Shown here: positions 61,951 to 64,000 of the stretch, one piece after another | How positions within the stretch are numbered: the first letter of the stretch is position 1 | Layout of the letters: the number at the start of each line of letters is the position of its first letter | Assembly: GCA_045544455.1 (NCBI GenBank) | Contig: JAZPYZ010000010.1 | Location: 62,001-126,000, forward strand | Direction: 5' to 3' | Length of the DNA: 64,000 nt | Source: JAZPYZ01 sp045544455 | GTDB lineage: Bacteria > Bacillota > Clostridia > Oscillospirales > Acutalibacteraceae | Position numbers and translations under genes: made by a program | The notes under the pieces: generated by a model | Told to the model about the DNA's origin: nothing | Database searches by the model: none | The model's input: only the letters and a program-made list of their open reading frames with translations

Positions 61951-62910
61951 ATGAAACCCACTTTATACATAGTAATCCCTTGTTACAACGAAGAAAAAGT
62001 CTTGCCAATTACAGCTCCTTTATTTTTAGAACAGCTTAAGACCATGCAAATAAAAGGGTTAATATCTTCTGCAAGCAAAATAATGTTTGTAAATGACGGA
62101 AGCAAAGATAGCACCTGGGAAATAATCAAACAGTTAGCAGAAGAAAACGAGTCGTATATTGGCATTTCTCAAAGTCGCAATCGCGGACACCAGAATGCCG
62201 TTCTCGCCGGTCTTATGGAAGCAAAAGACAGGTGTGATATCACCATTTCTATCGACTGTGATGGCCAAGATGACATTTCTGCTATGACAAAAATGGTTGA
62301 AGAGTATTTGTCGGGGTCAGAAGTGGTCTACGGTGTTCGAAGCAGCCGAAAAACTGATACTTTCTTTAAAAGAGCCGCTGCAGAAGGATTTTATAAATTT
62401 TTGAGTGCTATGGGTGCTGAGGTTGTGTTCAACCATGCAGACTACCGCCTAATTTCTTCCAGAGTCTTGATAGAGTTTGCGAACTTCAAAGAAGTAAATT
62501 TATTCCTGCGTGGCATGATACCGATGGTTGGATTTAAATCGAGCTCGGTTTATTATGAAAGAAACGAGCGACTGGCAGGAGAATCGCACTATCCTTTGAA
62601 AAAAATGCTGGCATTAGCATTTGATGGCATTACAAGTCTTTCAGTAAAGCCGTTGAGGATGATTTCTGTAACAGGTGTTATTTTGTCTGTCGTTAGTTTT
62701 TTAGGAGTTTTATGGGCTGTTATATCTAATTTGCTTGGCAATACTGTTGCGGGTTGGACAAGTTTAATTGCCATCCTTTGCTTTATCGGTGGCATTCAGC
62801 TTATATGCTTAGGTGTTATTGGTGAATATATAGGCAAAATTTATATGGAAACTAAAGGTAGACCAAGATATATTATAAGTGAGCGAACAGAGGACAATGG
62901 AGAAAAATAA
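61951..62910 (+). CDS. gtrB: GtrB-like polyprenyl-phosphate glycosyltransferase
   Basis: A 319-residue GT2 enzyme that would transfer a sugar from a nucleotide to undecaprenyl phosphate. YIVIPCYNEEKVLP, MFVNDGSKDSTW, SIDCDGQDD and YGVRSSRKTDTFFKR are the dolichol-phosphate-mannose-synthase/GtrB signatures, and two C-terminal membrane helices (about 230-250 and 265-290) match the family. It lies 6 bp after the membrane transferase gene. Confidence 0.92.
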   Translation: MKPTLYIVIPCYNEEKVLPITAPLFLEQLKTMQIKGLISSASKIMFVNDGSKDSTWEIIKQLAEENESYIGISQSRNRGHQNAVLAGLMEAKDRCDITISIDCDGQDDISAMTKMVEEYLSGSEVVYGVRSSRKTDTFFKRAAAEGFYKFLSAMGAEVVFNHADYRLISSRVLIEFANFKEVNLFLRGMIPMVGFKSSSVYYERNERLAGESHYPLKKMLALAFDGITSLSVKPLRMISVTGVILSVVSFLGVLWAVISNLLGNTVAGWTSLIAILCFIGGIQLICLGVIGEYIGKIYMETKGRPRYIISERTEDNGEK

Positions 62911-63283
62911 TCTTAAAGATTTTTTACTGTATTTAGTGGTCGGCGGAATTGCAACAGTAACAGAATGGGTCTTGTTTTTCGTTATGGACATATGCCATAT
63001 CCATTATGGTATAGCAACCGCAATCGCCTATATAATATCCACATTTGTAAATTGGTTGGTAGGACGGCTTCTTGTTTTTAAGGACAATCATAGTTCTTTC
63101 CTAAAAGAAATTTTAAGTATATATGTAGCGAGTATTGTTGGATTGTTACTAAATCTCATTATTATGTGGTTAGCAATTGATATTATCAATATTAATGAAA
63201 TGATTTCTAAGATTTTAGCAACAGCAATCGTATTCTTTTATAATTTTTTCGTACGCAAACTGTTAATTTATAAAAAACGATAA
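62897..63283 (+). CDS. gtrA: GtrA-like flippase
   Basis: A 128-residue protein with four membrane helices of the GtrA family (FLLYLVVGGIATVTEW, NWLVGRLLVF, FFYNFFVRKLLIY), which is thought to flip polyprenyl-phosphate sugars outward. It overlaps gtrB by 14 bp. ATG 62897 has AGAGGA close by; GTG 62879 is an alternative without a ribosome site. Its end lies 20 bp before repeat copy C. Confidence 0.88.
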   Translation: MEKNNLKDFLLYLVVGGIATVTEWVLFFVMDICHIHYGIATAIAYIISTFVNWLVGRLLVFKDNHSSFLKEILSIYVASIVGLLLNLIIMWLAIDIININEMISKILATAIVFFYNFFVRKLLIYKKR

Positions 63284-63300
63284 AAATAACGCATATATAA

Positions 63301-63370
63301 AAGTATAAATCTCCTTGTTTTACAGATAATAACAGTACAAATTTGTAAAGCAAGGAGATTATTATATATT
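63301..63370 (+). promoter_or_regulatory. spoVT leader: sigma-G-type promoter and inverted repeat (copy C)
   Basis: GTATA (63303-63307) and GATAATA (63325-63331), 17 bp apart, fit the forespore sigma-G pattern; in copies A and B the -10 reads GATATTA and GATACTA, varying only where the consensus allows. AATCTCCTTG...TACA (63309-63324) and TTTGTAAAGCAAGGAGATT are inverted arms whose right arm contains the AAGGAG ribosome site. Confidence 0.6.
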
Positions 63371-63913
63371 ATGAAAGCCACTGGAATAGTTCGTAGAATA
63401 GACGACCTTGGTCGTGTAGTTATCCCGAAAGAAATTCGTCGCACCATGAGAATTCGTGAGGGAGATCCGTTGGAGATTTTTACCAGCAACAATGGGGAAG
63501 TGGTGTTTAAAAAATATTCGCCGGTGGGAGAACTGGCGTTGTTTGCCTCGCAATACGCCGACGTGATGTCGCGCGCGTGTGCGCTGCCGGTGGTGATCTG
63601 TGACCGAGATCACGTGATCGCGGTGGCCGGCATGCCGAAAAAAGACGTGTTGGACCAACCGGTCTCGCCGCAACTGGAAGAGATGATGACGGCGCGCGCG
63701 ACACATATCGCCCGTGCCGGCGAACACCGGCGCATGCAACCGGTCGAAAAACTCGACCGTTATGCCGGCGTGGCGGTATCGATCGTGGCGGCTGGAGATA
63801 TCTGCGGTGCAGTTTGCTTGATGTTGCCGGACAACGGTTCGATGCCGGGAGAAGGGGATATCCGGTTGGCGCAAGTAGCGGCCGGCTTTTTAGCCAAACA
63901 AATGGAAGCGTGA
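63371..63913 (+). CDS. spoVT: Stage V sporulation protein T (SpoVT)
   Basis: A 180-residue AbrB-type regulator of late forespore genes. Residues 1-50 (MKATGIVRRIDDLGRVVIPK, EIRRTMRIREGDPLEIF) are the swapped-hairpin DNA-binding domain and residues about 55-178 the GAF-like sensor domain. The gene is complete and of family length. Its GC content is similar to that of the genes before 56 kb and contrasts with the AT-rich blocks just upstream. It is the intact anchor of the three-copy repeat. Confidence 0.95.
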   Translation: MKATGIVRRIDDLGRVVIPKEIRRTMRIREGDPLEIFTSNNGEVVFKKYSPVGELALFASQYADVMSRACALPVVICDRDHVIAVAGMPKKDVLDQPVSPQLEEMMTARATHIARAGEHRRMQPVEKLDRYAGVAVSIVAAGDICGAVCLMLPDNGSMPGEGDIRLAQVAAGFLAKQMEA

Positions 63914-63931
63914 TCGCTCGTAACACAACGA

Positions 63932-63961
63932 AAAGGTCGGTGGGAATTCCCACCGACCTTT
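63932..63961 (+). terminator. Palindromic terminator after spoVT
   Basis: AAAGGTCGGTGGGAA (63932-63946) is followed directly by its perfect complement TTCCCACCGACCTTT (63947-63961). It probably also ends a minus-strand gene beyond the window edge; the last 39 bases are too short to assign. Confidence 0.8.
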
Positions 63962-64000
63962 GTGTATGGCTTTGTTTTAGGGATTAGCAACCGCAACCGC

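Noticed and set aside
58643..63300. An integrase or transposase for the spoVT-linked array
   Set aside because: None of the frames in the array or nearby resembles a tyrosine or serine recombinase or a DDE transposase.
63962..64000. C-terminus of a Cys-rich minus-strand protein ending GCGC
   Set aside because: Only four residues can be read before the window edge, too little to support a gene.
1..64000. tRNA or rRNA genes
   Set aside because: None was noticed by eye in the intergenic regions; a covariance-model search would be needed to exclude small RNAs.

Overview
The window reads as a chromosomal segment of a spore-forming, low-to-mid-GC member of the Bacillota, most likely class Clostridia. 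The reasons are: the hisZGDCBHAF-IE-histidinol-phosphatase order with a short HisG plus HisZ, a TrpR-like YerC regulator, strong Shine-Dalgarno sites, TTG/GTG starts, sigma-A type promoters, a SipW-type signal peptidase module, LicC/LicA choline genes and the sporulation regulator gene spoVT. There are no rRNA or tRNA genes, CRISPR arrays or transposases that I can see.

Layout. 0.2-9.9 kb: an aminotransferase-like gene that has lost its PLP lysine, then a yerC-his operon covering the whole histidine pathway. 10-14.8 kb: a lipoprotein, two small possibly forespore-expressed genes, and a glycerol-1-phosphate dehydrogenase/HAD operon divergent from a DeoR regulator. 15-31.4 kb: one long cell-surface polysaccharide operon with an initiating sugar transferase, seven further glycosyltransferases, a polymerase, dTDP-rhamnose synthesis, a sulfotransferase-like protein and a flippase. 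31.4-42.5 kb: a phosphocholine region with a winged-helix-LicC-LicA fusion, a giant choline-binding-type repeat protein, a LicC-BCCT transporter operon, an organophosphate transporter with a third LicC-like gene, and an XRE-HTH fused to an IspD-like domain. 42.5-45.1 kb: two SipW-dependent exported proteins around their signal peptidase. 45.3-49.6 kb: a GpsA-like dehydrogenase divergent from a second DeoR regulator, a dead SGNH hydrolase gene, a membrane protein and an AraC regulator. 49.7-56 kb: a carbohydrate locus (GH172, ribokinase-like, SIS isomerase, AraC, a toroid hydrolase) that could handle D-arabinose. 56-58.6 kb: a LysR regulator divergent from a nitrilase-glycerophosphodiesterase fusion.

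58.6-63.9 kb is the most unusual part. The leader and first codons of spoVT occur three times. The last copy belongs to the intact spoVT gene; the first two are truncated and mark the left ends of two AT-rich blocks, one carrying a barnase-like toxin with its barstar-like inhibitor and the other a gtrABC-like glycosylation set. This looks like an array of cassettes inserted one after another at the 5' end of spoVT.

Recurring themes are cell-surface decoration (polysaccharide, sulfate, phosphocholine, glycerol phosphate, gtr glycosylation) and regulators either divergent from or physically fused to nucleotide-activating enzymes. A near-identical terminator hairpin recurs between 45 and 59 kb.
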